DNA of 26,593 nt from Candidatus Uhrbacteria bacterium (GCA_023246415.1 JAHFIK010000009.1:2172-28764), one strand, 5' to 3'. Positions 14,567-21,028 are shown, numbered from the stretch's first letter. Notes: generated by a model from the sequence alone, not told the origin. Numbers and translations are program-made.

Positions 14567-15683
14567 AGTGTGCCGCATCAACAACGGCTCTCGCCGACGT
14601 ATCCAAATCAACATCCGCGCGATCGAATCTCAGCGAGACATTATTTGCCTCACTCCATCGCTTTGCGTCTGCGACAGCGGCATCTGCGTTCGGACCATCG
14701 CGACGAATCACAACGGGGACATGGAGATGGAGATCTTGAATCGCCGCGAGGACGGCGTTCACCGTCCCTTGAATGTCTGTGAAGTTCGCAAACGATCCGG
14801 CGATCCAAATCGCGTTGATTCCTGGCTTTGAGAGGACAATTTTTGATGCCTTCGTCACTTCTACCGGATCCGGATTCCCGCTCATCTCCACGTAGTTCGC
14901 CGCCTTTCCGCCCGCCGCTTTGAGCGCGTCCATTGCGACAAGACTCGCGCCTCCACCGGAGAGGATGAGGGCGATGTCCCCATCTAATTCAACGTATCGA
15001 CCAAGCGTTCCGCGATGGCCGGCCTGTGCGAGCAATGCGGCGTACGCGGCCTCGCGTTCAGAATGTGCGCGTTCTGGAGGGATGCGGAGATCGGCCCATT
15101 CTGGATGGCGAAACGCGGCCGCATCATCAAGTTCGATCTTTGCGTCCAGCGCGACGCACGATTTGTCGCTTCGGATGGCGAGCGGATTAATCTCCATTGA
15201 AAGGGCGTCATGCTGGATAAACGCGCGAAAGAGTTTTACGAGCGTGAGGCGGACGTTTTCTGGGAGATCAAGCGCGGAGATTTCATCTTCCGAATCAACG
15301 AGAAACGTCTGCGCAGAAGCGACGCTCATGCCACCGTCGCTCGATGTGGCAATGCGGAAGCGCCCAGATGCGCTGTCGATCTCCATTGAGACGAGCCACT
15401 CGCTCTCATGATCAACCGCAGACTCCAGTAAGAATCCGGCGCACGGGATGTCGTTCGTCGCAGTCTGGAGTGATGTGATCGCGGTGGGAAGACCTGCTTC
15501 ATCTTCGACGCGTAACACGAGCCCGCTTTTTCCTCGGCGACCCTGAAGGACCTGCGCTTTGAGATATGCAGGGAAGGTGATCATGGAAAGATCCGGCGCA
15601 GAAGCATCGATGACGCATCCGCTTGGGATGTTGATCTTTGCCGCTTCGAGGATCCGTTTGCCGTCTGATTCTATGAGTTTCAT
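14559..15683 (-). CDS. ATP-grasp / citrate-binding subunit of split ATP-citrate lyase (citryl-CoA synthetase large subunit-like)
   Basis: 374 residues from MKLIESDGKR (15683); the frame extends to 15905, but that overlaps the next gene and looks non-coding. The N-terminal ATP-grasp half has EINPL (164-168) and ALDAKIELDD (178-187). The C-terminal half resembles ATP-citrate lyase rather than SucC: GGGASL (243-248), ANYVEMSGNP (262-271), GSFANFTD (296-303) and VIRRDGPN (325-332). In human ACLY, the equivalent GGSIANFT and RRGGPN segments hold the citrate-binding Asn-Phe-Thr and Arg, and these are conserved here. With the downstream phosphohistidine and lyase genes it would form a citrate-cleaving system in the cytosol. 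The final Ser-Ala and stop lie within a repeat arm, so the native C-terminus may have been altered by insertion. Confidence 0.86.
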   Translation of the reverse strand: MKLIESDGKRILEAAKINIPSGCVIDASAPDLSMITFPAYLKAQVLQGRRGKSGLVLRVEDEAGLPTAITSLQTATNDIPCAGFLLESAVDHESEWLVSMEIDSASGRFRIATSSDGGMSVASAQTFLVDSEDEISALDLPENVRLTLVKLFRAFIQHDALSMEINPLAIRSDKSCVALDAKIELDDAAAFRHPEWADLRIPPERAHSEREAAYAALLAQAGHRGTLGRYVELDGDIALILSGGGASLVAMDALKAAGGKAANYVEMSGNPDPVEVTKASKIVLSKPGINAIWIAGSFANFTDIQGTVNAVLAAIQDLHLHVPVVIRRDGPNADAAVADAKRWSEANNVSLRFDRADVDLDTSARAVVDAAHSA

Positions 15684-15820
15684 GTGTAAAGTACTATTCC
15701 AGATCGGATGGCGGGCGTCGAGAGAGGCCGAAGAAGTCTGTTCATCGTAAAACGCCCGCGCACCACGTCCGAAATTCGGAGCGCGATGCGGGGCGTTTTG
15801 GAGGTGTGCGCGGAATGCTG

Positions 15821-16333
15821 TCACCTGACGTGCTGGAGCTTTCCAGGTCGGATGCATGCAAGGAGCGCGAAGATGATGAGGAACGCTATGGATGCGATTG
15901 TCCATGCACCGATCTCCCGATCGACGAGTACGCTGAAGACGGCGTACGCGTGAGCAAGAAAAGCGCTGAACATGAAAACGGACGAGAGATGAAGCAGCTT
16001 CGCGGTCGCCCCGGCAAGAGCGCCGATCATAAAGATGAGAAGACCGAAGAACAGTGCGCGCTGAATCGTCTCGGGCGTCATTTCGCCAATTGGTAATCCA
16101 AGTTCGATCGTAAGTTCAGCAGCAATCGACGTGGTGATCGCGACGAGATACGCCGGCAACGCGAGCCATTTGAAGTCCGAATTCATGAGGGCGATCGTGA
16201 TGACGATCGCAAGGAGCATCGAAACGATGCAGTAAGCGATAGCGGGTCTGAGTCTGATGTCACCCGTATGACCGAGTGCGAAGAAGAGGGCGATGCCGAT
16301 CGAAATGAATTGATTGAGTGCGAGCGTTTTCAC
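15821..16333 (-). CDS. Small integral membrane protein (170 aa), unknown
   Basis: About five hydrophobic helices are visible: FISIGIALFFALG, AYCIVSMLLAIVITIAL, LALPAYLVAITTSIAAEL, ALFFGLLIFMIGALAGA with LSSVFMFSAFLAHAYAVFSV, and WTIASIAFLIIFALLACI. Loops are short and the C-terminus is basic (RPGKLQHVR). The start is a GTG at 16333 with a GGAG 10 bases upstream; no ATG fits as well. It is on the same strand as the citrate-cleavage genes, 137 bases before the ATP-grasp start, and could lie in the same transcript. A transport role would be a guess; no transporter signature is seen. Confidence 0.7.
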   Translation of the reverse strand: MKTLALNQFISIGIALFFALGHTGDIRLRPAIAYCIVSMLLAIVITIALMNSDFKWLALPAYLVAITTSIAAELTIELGLPIGEMTPETIQRALFFGLLIFMIGALAGATAKLLHLSSVFMFSAFLAHAYAVFSVLVDREIGAWTIASIAFLIIFALLACIRPGKLQHVR

Positions 16334-16441
16334 GTGAGCAAATCTCCATTCTGATGTTTTGAGGCGAGTGAAGCATGCGCTTCAAACGCATATAACGATA
16401 TACCAGAAACCGTGAAAAGATTAAAGGTGTTGAAACGCAAA

Positions 16442-16466
16442 GAGGCGTACCAGGGTGGCACGCCTC
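16442..16466 (-). terminator. Terminator of the phosphoribosyltransferase gene
   Basis: A 7-bp stem (GAGGCGT at 16442-16448 with ACGCCTC at 16460-16466) with an inner CCA/TGG pair. On the minus strand it is followed by TTTGCGTTT. It lies 47 bases after the stop codon. Confidence 0.65.
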
Positions 16467-16512
16467 GAGCGAGGATCACGGAACGATCCGCGATGAGATG
16501 GCTCTGTTGAGT

Positions 16513-17085
16513 TCAGTAGAGCGGGAGGTGACCCAGAGAGATCACATCTGGTCGCGGATTCCCTTCCACGAAGACCGCCATCGTGCGATTGAACTTCGCC
16601 TGAACCGATGGGTGCTTGAAGACCGCACGAAGTGCGCGTTCTGTTTCGCCGGTCGAAATAACGTCATCGACGACCGCGACGTGCTTCCTACGGATCAACG
16701 CTGCCGTTTCTTCATCGAGATACAGGCACTGCGCGACCGTAGATGAGGCGCTCTGATAGGGGAACTCGAGAACTTCGCCTTCCATATTCGGTTTGCGTAC
16801 CTTGCGGACAACGGCGATCGGGAGCTTTGCGATTCTCCCCATCTCCGTTAGGAGTCCTTGCGCCTTTCCTTCTGCCATGACGAGAACTTCCGTCCCGAAT
16901 GGAATCTTCGGCGCGAGCGCGTTCGCCGCGGCCTCGGTGATTTCCCAGTCGTTGAGGATGTTGAAGTACGCCATGCGGATTCCGGCTTTTCCTGCTCGGA
17001 TTGGAAGTTCGCGCGTGACGTTGCCGATGCGGATTTCGTGATGCGTTGCCGCCATGCTGTGCAAGTATTCAGATGTTTCGGACAC
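16513..17085 (-). CDS. Adenine phosphoribosyltransferase-like protein (190 aa)
   Basis: The PRPP-binding motif VAVVDDVISTGET (136-148) is intact, preceded by the flexible-loop region VRKVRKPNMEGEVLEFPYQS (93-112) and a third conserved stretch VMAEGKAQGLL (69-79). The order and spacing match the APRT/xanthine PRT group, which makes nucleotides from free bases and PRPP. The exact base cannot be assigned. The start is a GTG at 17085 with AAGAGG 6 bases upstream; an ATG at 17055 is the alternative. The open frame to 17193 covers the promoter and is rejected. There is a clear promoter with a leader of about 75 bases holding a small palindrome (GGATCTCTCGAGATCC). It appears to be a single-gene unit with its own terminator. 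Confidence 0.87.
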   Translation of the reverse strand: MSETSEYLHSMAATHHEIRIGNVTRELPIRAGKAGIRMAYFNILNDWEITEAAANALAPKIPFGTEVLVMAEGKAQGLLTEMGRIAKLPIAVVRKVRKPNMEGEVLEFPYQSASSTVAQCLYLDEETAALIRRKHVAVVDDVISTGETERALRAVFKHPSVQAKFNRTMAVFVEGNPRPDVISLGHLPLY

Positions 17086-17164
17086 GTGGGACCTCTTTTC
17101 AGTGTGCGGTTTGATCAAACAGTTGGTGTTTTGGGGATCTCGAGAGATCCGTCTTGCGTGGGCA

Positions 17165-17193
17165 TCTTTAGTGAAAAATGGGCGATTTGTCAA
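17165..17193 (-). promoter_or_regulatory. Promoter of the phosphoribosyltransferase gene
   Basis: Consensus TTGACA (17188-17193), 17-base spacer, TAAAGA (17165-17170). The leader to the GTG start is about 75 bases. Confidence 0.6.
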
Positions 17194-17196
17194 GAC

Positions 17197-17271
17197 GGTG
17201 CGTCGTGCGTGGTACGTCGTGCGTAGGACCGAGACGCGATCCTACGTACCACGCACCACGTACGACGCACC
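17197..17271. repeat. Imperfect hairpin with 32-base arms of GTACGTGG-type words
   Basis: Arms 17197-17228 and 17240-17271 pair with four mismatches around an 11-base loop. Each arm is a quasi-repeat of CGTCGTGCGTGGTACG-like words. It is placed between the terminator of the upstream gene and the PRT promoter. Confidence 0.75.
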
Positions 17272-17273
17272 AC

Positions 17274-17308
17274 TAAAAAACAAAGAAACGCATCCTTTCG
17301 AATGCGTT
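17274..17308 (-). terminator. Intrinsic terminator of the 210-aa hypothetical gene
   Basis: AACGCAT (17287-17293) pairs with ATGCGTT (17302-17308), and the minus strand continues TCTTTGTTTTTT. It lies 29 bases after the stop codon. Confidence 0.8.
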
Positions 17309-17336
17309 CTCGTAAGTGGTCTGCGTCCGTCGCGGG

Positions 17337-17969
17337 TTAGTACGCGGGCGCGGATCCGAGGGATAAGATGTACGATTGTGCGTGCGTCCCAAAGAGACCG
17401 GTGAAGATCATTCCGAGTGTGCCATGGAGTCCAATGGTGTCACAGGATCCATAGACGATACTCGTCTGCGATGACGGATCGTCGATGCGTATCGCGGGAA
17501 TGTCTTGTCGAATGGCACCGAGCGACGCGTGTTCAGGTCGATCTGCGTAGAATGGCTCCATCGTTCTGATCTGCAGGGATGTAACAGAATTCACGGATCC
17601 GATTGAGATCGGCGCGTGTTCAGAGCGTGCGATTTGCGAGAGGCGCTGTACGATCTCCTGCGCATACGCGCGTGGAAGGAGGATGATCTGCGTTCCTTCC
17701 GGAATCAAGTCCGCGAGGCGAGTGTCTGCGTGCTTCAGGAATGTGAGATCGCCTGCCGCGATACAGAGCACGGTCTGTTCTTGTGTCGCGAGGTCACGAA
17801 TGTCCGAATGCGTTCGGACTGCGGATGTTGGAGGCTCTGATGATGGCTGCGTGCGTTCGGCGAGCATTGTGCGTTTTTCTCTCCATGGGTGAAGGGGCGT
17901 TTGTGCAGGAATGGGGCGGATTTCTTCCCTCGGGGAGAGGGGAGAATGGGTCGCCACGGGTGCATTCAT
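17337..17969 (-). CDS. Hypothetical protein (210 aa)
   Basis: Starts at MNAPVATHSP (17969), fixed by a promoter whose -10 ends 10 bases before the ATG; the longer open frame runs through a hairpin repeat. Residues 1-60 are Pro/Ser/Thr/Arg-rich and probably disordered. From about residue 65 an alternating strand/helix part begins (TVLCIAAGDLTFLKHADTRL, GTQIILLPRAYAQEIVQRL), continues with ISIGSVNSVTSLQIRTMEPF and IPAIRIDDPSSQTSIVYGSC, and ends in a hydrophobic Gly-rich tail (LGMIFTGLFGTHAQSYILSL). No known family recognised. The tail is not a convincing membrane helix. Confidence 0.65.
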   Translation of the reverse strand: MNAPVATHSPLSPREEIRPIPAQTPLHPWREKRTMLAERTQPSSEPPTSAVRTHSDIRDLATQEQTVLCIAAGDLTFLKHADTRLADLIPEGTQIILLPRAYAQEIVQRLSQIARSEHAPISIGSVNSVTSLQIRTMEPFYADRPEHASLGAIRQDIPAIRIDDPSSQTSIVYGSCDTIGLHGTLGMIFTGLFGTHAQSYILSLGSAPAY

Positions 17970-17979
17970 GCGGGGAATT

Positions 17980-18007
17980 GTTATAGCAGAAATCACAGGA
18001 ATGTCAA
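17980..18007 (-). promoter_or_regulatory. Strong promoter of the 210-aa gene, near-leaderless
   Basis: Consensus TTGACA (18002-18007), 16-base spacer, TATAAC (17980-17985), then 10 bases to the ATG at 17969. The leader would be only a few bases and no Shine-Dalgarno sequence fits. Confidence 0.62.
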
Positions 18008-18009
18008 CC

Positions 18010-18093
18010 GTTAGAGCACCGTGCGCAAGGCACAGAGCACAGGCTGACAACAGATCAGTCTGTGCTCTGTGCCTTGATCTCTGTGCTCTAAAC
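18010..18093. repeat. Imperfect hairpin with CACAGAGCAC-type arms
   Basis: Arms 18010-18046 and 18056-18093 pair over about 37 bases with a few mismatches; the words GGCACAGAGCACAG and TAGAGCAC recur. It sits directly upstream of the promoter at 17980-18007. Confidence 0.75.
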
Positions 18094-18098
18094 ACACC

Positions 18099-18130
18099 GA
18101 AGCCCCACGAACGAATCGCGAGGCTTCTTA
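18099..18130 (-). terminator. Possible terminator of the 148-aa gene
   Basis: GAAGCC (18099-18104) pairs with GGCTTC (18122-18127), with a 17-base loop. The minus strand continues GGTGTGTTT. This is a modest terminator. Confidence 0.35.
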
Positions 18131-18149
18131 TTGGAGCGTGGAGTGCCCG

Positions 18150-18596
18150 CTAGAGTGCGAGCGAACGGACGTCCTGCTGTTCAATCCAGGGGAAGGGTGC
18201 GCGTCGAATGCGCTGATCATGCTGCGCAATAAAATACGCGTAGAGCTGATTGACCGTACTGCGCGGATCTTCTGCGGCCGCAGCGTGAACGGCCACGGCG
18301 TACTGAACGATGCGTCGTGCCCACATGGGGATGAGGCACACGTCACGCGACCGGAGCGTGGTTCGCATGGTGCAATGCCCGCGATCCGCTTCATCGAACA
18401 ATGCGATAAATGTTTGTCCGGGGAATCGTTCGGGGAGAACGGTTTGAATTTCACCTTCATGCGCGAAGATGTGACAGGTCACAGAACGATCTTCGTCACA
18501 TCTTCGCGCGAGGGCTTCCAGCACGGACTTGCTGAACGGCTGGTTGTCGATCGTGAAAATGAACCGGGCGGCAGCGGCAGATCGGATGGAATGCAT
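18150..18596 (-). CDS. Hypothetical protein (148 aa)
   Basis: Unknown family. The ATG at 18596 is preceded by AAAGGA 4 bases upstream. The sequence opens MHSIRSAAAARFIFTIDNQP, continues with a charged helix (SKSVLEALARRCDEDRS), a strand-rich section (TCHIFAHEGEIQTVLPERF, GQTFIALFDEADRG), a helical AVAVHAAAAEDP stretch and ends EQQDVRSLAL. It may be a small alpha/beta protein. A promoter about 190 bases upstream would give a long leader with a 36-codon cysteine-rich ORF and a hairpin. A 219-residue open frame lies opposite on the plus strand; I prefer this strand for the ribosome binding site and plausible composition, but with reserve. Confidence 0.55.
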   Translation of the reverse strand: MHSIRSAAAARFIFTIDNQPFSKSVLEALARRCDEDRSVTCHIFAHEGEIQTVLPERFPGQTFIALFDEADRGHCTMRTTLRSRDVCLIPMWARRIVQYAVAVHAAAAEDPRSTVNQLYAYFIAQHDQRIRRAPFPWIEQQDVRSLAL

Positions 18597-18619
18597 AACG
18601 TCCTTTCAATGTACGAAAC

Positions 18620-18640
18620 AACCTCCGGGATTCGGAGGTT
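18620..18640 (-). terminator. Small hairpin in the leader of the 148-aa gene (possible attenuator)
   Basis: AACCTCC (18620-18626) pairs with GGAGGTT (18634-18640) around 7 bases; the minus strand then reads GTTTCG. It lies between the mini-ORF stop (18667) and the ATG at 18596. The weak T-tract leaves it undecided between terminator, attenuator and simple structure. Confidence 0.35.
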
Positions 18641-18666
18641 GGTGTGTGTTCTTCTTGTGCTCAGCC

Positions 18667-18777
18667 TCAGGCCTCGCAAGCAGAACGCAGATCAATCCCC
18701 GAACGCAACGCGCAACGCGCGCACTGACGTGCGCATGCCTGCGTCTGGGACTGACAGCTCTGAGCGAGACGAACCAT
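18667..18777 (-). CDS. Possible leaderless cysteine-rich mini-ORF (36 aa)
   Basis: MVRLAQSCQSQTQACARQCA begins the peptide, which has five Cys (8, 15, 19, 22, 34), five Arg and five Gln, and ends ACEA. The ATG lies exactly 6 bases downstream of a -10 box in a TTGACA-17-TACGAT promoter, so transcription would start at the A of the ATG. No ribosome binding site is present, as expected for a leaderless message. It may be a leader peptide for the 148-aa gene 71 bases further on, a small metal- or thiol-binding peptide, or chance. The reading frame also stays open upstream through non-coding repeat DNA, which weakens the coding case. Confidence 0.3.
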   Translation of the reverse strand: MVRLAQSCQSQTQACARQCARCALRSGIDLRSACEA

Positions 18778-18783
18778 GGAGAT

Positions 18784-18812
18784 ATCGTAAACAATAGAGA
18801 TTGAGATGTCAA
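18784..18812 (-). promoter_or_regulatory. Promoter upstream of the cysteine-rich mini-ORF
   Basis: Consensus TTGACA (18807-18812), 17-base spacer, TACGAT (18784-18789), then 6 bases to the ATG at 18777. Confidence 0.55.
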
Positions 18813-18856
18813 AATAATATTCAGTGGATTGGGCTGGTTGTGATTGAGCGCCTCCT

Positions 18857-19049
18857 CTTTTGTCATTCTGAGCGAAGCGAAGAACCCCTTTCCAGCGGCG
18901 GATGACAGACAGACTCAAACAACCGAATTCGCAAATGGTCTTGAAGAGTTCTCTACGAGACCGTTTGTGAAAGTGTTTGCGTTCAATACTGAATCGTTGG
19001 TGACTGGAAAGCGATTCTTCTCCGCCGCGGCGGATCAGAATGACAAAAG
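18857..19049. mobile_element. 193-base MITE-like element with TTTTGTCATTCTGA ends
   Basis: The left end reads CTTTTGTCATTCTGAGC and then GAAGAACCCCTTTCC. The right end is its inverse: GGAAAGCGATTCTTC, a GC-rich insert, then TCAGAATGACAAAAG. There is no coding capacity. A second copy of the left end lies at 26528-26563, and interior words (ACTCAA, AATTCGCAAA) recur near 26505-26525. The sequence TGTCATTCTGAGCGAAGCGAAGAA is of a kind scattered in many environmental bacterial genomes. No transposase is present, so movement would depend on one elsewhere. Confidence 0.65.
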
Positions 19050-19073
19050 AAAAGGGCGCGATGAATCGCGCCC
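19048..19073 (-). terminator. Intrinsic terminator of the carbonic-anhydrase-like gene
   Basis: GGGCGCGAT (19054-19062) pairs with ATCGCGCCC (19065-19073); the minus strand continues TTTTCTTTTG. It lies 19 bases after the stop codon. Confidence 0.85.
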
Positions 19074-19091
19074 CTACCGTCGTTGTTTCGA

Positions 19092-19955
19092 TTACGCGGC
19101 TTCCTGTGCCTGCTCCGTTTTTGCGACGGGCTTGGTGAATCCCATCACCTTCACCTTCCCACCAGACTTTGCCACAATCTCATCCAATTCTTTTGAGAGC
19201 TTCTCGACGGAGAAATTTGGATCGCTTGGATCGCCAACTGGAACGATGTAGAACGGTTCGTCTGCAGTGATCAGCTCGCTGTATCCATGGTGGCCGGTTG
19301 CAATTGACGTCGCGATGTCGGCTTCACTCGTTGCCGCTTCAGCATCAATCAGCCGGCGACTAATGACAAAACCTGGCGGAAGGTCGGCAACACGTGTGGG
19401 ATCGAATGATCCCGTGCCATCGTAATAGGCGACGCGCGCATAGTGAAAATCTTCCGGGCGTTTCATCTTCTTTTTCTCGATGTTTCCTTTATACGGAACG
19501 TCGAGCAGTTCCGCGAGATGTTTTGCCCAGATGACGCCATATTCATCTGACTTTGATGCATCGAGTCCCATCTTTTTTGCGTAGAGCGCCGCGGCTCCGC
19601 ATCCATCGTGGCTGTAGACACCGTCTGCATGCGCGGCGCGCATTGCTTCAACCGCTTTCGCCTCATCCATGAGAATCCCTGAACCCGCGAGGTGAATTCC
19701 GCCTGGCGTTCCTTCATCCATACAGCGGACGCAGTGATCTTCGAGATGAAACGCTTCTTCGATGTCGGGCAATGCGTGCGCAAACTGCTCCATACCGCCC
19801 ATCTTCTTAATGGATTCAAAGACAGGCGCCTGCTTCTCCCACTCCTCATACGGATTCGGATGCGGAAGGTCGGCGTGTTCTTTTAAGATGACTCTCGATT
19901 GCGGGGCTTCTTCAATGGGTTCCTCTTGAGAAATGGAAGGCTGTTCAACGCTCAT
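19092..19955 (-). CDS. Putative zinc protein with a beta-carbonic-anhydrase-like motif (287 aa)
   Basis: Starts at MSVEQPSISQ (19955); a TTG at 19970 is the alternative. Residues 1-45 are acidic and likely disordered. The core holds HCVRCMDEGTPGG (74-86), HLAGSGILMDEAKAVEAM, then YSHDGCGAAALYAKK (114-128). The Cys-x-Asp followed by His-x2-Cys-Gly order is the zinc-ligand pattern of beta-carbonic anhydrases (C78, D80, H116, C119). The usual Arg two residues after the Asp is replaced by Gly, and the Cys-to-His spacing of 38 is short. The rest (DYYDGTGSFDP-like region, GHHGYSELITADEPFYIVPVG) is not recognised. It could be a diverged carbonic anhydrase or a related hydrolase. The C-terminus (KPVAKTEQAQEAA) is likely flexible. 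A strong terminator follows. Confidence 0.78.
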   Translation of the reverse strand: MSVEQPSISQEEPIEEAPQSRVILKEHADLPHPNPYEEWEKQAPVFESIKKMGGMEQFAHALPDIEEAFHLEDHCVRCMDEGTPGGIHLAGSGILMDEAKAVEAMRAAHADGVYSHDGCGAAALYAKKMGLDASKSDEYGVIWAKHLAELLDVPYKGNIEKKKMKRPEDFHYARVAYYDGTGSFDPTRVADLPPGFVISRRLIDAEAATSEADIATSIATGHHGYSELITADEPFYIVPVGDPSDPNFSVEKLSKELDEIVAKSGGKVKVMGFTKPVAKTEQAQEAA

Positions 19956-20011
19956 ATGCGGAGTATTCAACCATGAAATGAAAGAATCGTAAATCGGGCG
20001 AGGATGTATCT

Positions 20012-20084
20012 AGGAGCAATGAAGCCATGCGGCCATGAAGCAATCTTCCAGATAATAGAATTGTTTTATGGCTTCATGGCTCCT
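20012..20084. repeat. Imperfect hairpin of GAAGCCATG-type words
   Basis: The outer arms 20012-20028 and 20068-20084 pair over 17 bases with one mismatch. An inner alternative stem (CCATGAAGCAAT with ATTGTTTTATGG) pairs with only G-U wobbles. It lies between divergent genes. Confidence 0.65.
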
Positions 20085-20102
20085 TCCTGATGCAATACTC
20101 GT

Positions 20103-20131
20103 TTGACGATCTCCCTCTCTCCCGCCAGAAT
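20103..20131 (+). promoter_or_regulatory. Promoter of the histidine phosphatase gene, near-leaderless
   Basis: TTGACG (20103-20108), 17-base spacer, CAGAAT (20126-20131), then 9 bases to the ATG at 20141. It supports this start over the earlier in-frame ATG at 20090. Confidence 0.42.
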
Positions 20132-20140
20132 TTCTTTGAT

Positions 20141-20758
20141 ATGCTTCGCATCTACCTTGCGCGTCACGGACAGGATGAAGATAACGCGAACGGGATTTTA
20201 AACGGACAGCGTGATTTGCCGCTGACGGAAAAAGGAATTGCGCAGGCGCATGAAGTTGCTGAAAGAATGAAGGCGCGCGGGATGCAGTTTGATGCGATTT
20301 ATGTATCGCCGCTTCAGCGCGCATTCAGAACCGCTTCCATCATTGCAGAAACGGTGGGCCACACGCCGCCGCAGATTCTTCCGGAGTTGATCGAACGGAA
20401 TTTTGGCGTGATGACGGGCGTCCCGATACGTGAGATTGTTGAACGGTGTGCGCCGGATATTTTGCAGGGAGAACTTGTTGCCTATTTCTTGAATCCTGAG
20501 GGTGCTGAAACATTTCCGGAGTTGATTGAGCGGGCAGAGCGAATGCTCGCAGCATTAGAAAAGAAGCATCCGAATGGAACGATCTTGCTTGTTTCGCACG
20601 GTGATTATGGAAAGATGATCTACGCAGCCTATTATCATCTCGACTGGAAAGAAGTGCTAAAGATGTTTCACTTCGGTAATTCGGAATTGCTTGAACTCTC
20701 GCCGGATTCTAGTGCGGAAAGCGCGCACGTGTTCACCATTGCGCAGTATAACGTGTAG
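20141..20758 (+). CDS. Histidine phosphatase family protein (phosphoglycerate-mutase-like)
   Basis: 205 residues beginning MLRIYLARHGQ, with the RHG phosphohistidine motif at 8-10 (His9). Other conserved parts are LPLTEKGIAQA (26-36), VSPLQRAFRTA (55-65, second Arg), the acid at LPELIERNFG (80-89) and VSHGDYGK (151-158, second catalytic His153). Both catalytic histidines are present, so an active phosphatase or mutase is expected. The substrate (sugar phosphate, nucleotide or phosphoprotein) cannot be told. The start at 20141 is preferred over 20090 because the family begins directly before the RHG strand and a promoter ends 9 bases upstream. It converges on the zinc-ribbon gene, sharing a terminator. 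Confidence 0.93.
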   Translation: MLRIYLARHGQDEDNANGILNGQRDLPLTEKGIAQAHEVAERMKARGMQFDAIYVSPLQRAFRTASIIAETVGHTPPQILPELIERNFGVMTGVPIREIVERCAPDILQGELVAYFLNPEGAETFPELIERAERMLAALEKKHPNGTILLVSHGDYGKMIYAAYYHLDWKEVLKMFHFGNSELLELSPDSSAESAHVFTIAQYNV

Positions 20759-20771
20759 TGCACTGAATGAT

Positions 20772-20808
20772 CGGAGAGGCGAGGCCAGTCTCGCCCCTCC
20801 GGTTTTTT
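20772..20808 (+). terminator. Intrinsic terminator of the histidine phosphatase gene
   Basis: CGGAG-A-GGCGAG (20772-20783) pairs with CTCGCC-C-CTCCG (20790-20801) with one internal mismatch, followed by GTTTTTT. Confidence 0.88.
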
Positions 20809-20810
20809 GA

Positions 20811-21020
20811 TTACGGCAGGAATTCCCAAAATTCGTCATTTGGATCCTGCGATTCTTCGGGGCCATCCGGCGTTCCGGCAAAACAGGCCTCACAGGTGAT
20901 GAAGCGTGTCCCTTCTTCGAACTCCTGAACATATCCGCAGGGAACGCAAAGATATGCACCGCTTGTTGGGACGAGGTCGCCGATTTTGTATCGTTTTGAG
21001 GGCGTTTGATCTTTCATCAT
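20811..21020 (-). CDS. Small rubredoxin-like / zinc-ribbon protein (69 aa)
   Basis: Two knuckles, CVPCG (25-29) and CEAC (43-46), separated by 14 residues (GYVQEFEEGTRFIT), form a four-cysteine metal site like that of small zinc ribbons or rubredoxins. The C-terminus is acidic (GPEESQDPNDEFWEFLP). It could bind Zn or Fe; electron transfer and a structural role are both possible. Two adjacent ATGs (21018 and 21015 on the minus strand) may each serve as the start. No ribosome binding site is visible, and the end of an inverted-repeat element lies only 9 bases upstream, so its promoter may lie within that element. Confidence 0.8.
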   Translation of the reverse strand: MMKDQTPSKRYKIGDLVPTSGAYLCVPCGYVQEFEEGTRFITCEACFAGTPDGPEESQDPNDEFWEFLP

Positions 21021-21028
21021 GATTTTTT

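Noticed and set aside
14920..15411. 163-codon open frame antisense to the ATP-grasp gene
   Set aside because: Ser/Arg-rich shadow of a well-conserved gene.
12467..15683. Succinyl-CoA synthetase (sucCD) plus citrate synthase as the identity of the cluster
   Set aside because: The ATP-grasp subunit has ATP-citrate-lyase motifs (GGGASL, ANFT, RRDGPN), and the third protein is too short for citrate synthase and matches the lyase domain.
18138..18797. 219-codon open frame on the plus strand
   Set aside because: It lies opposite the 148-aa gene, runs into the promoter/leader region, has no ribosome binding site and gives a Cys/Arg-rich, low-quality protein.
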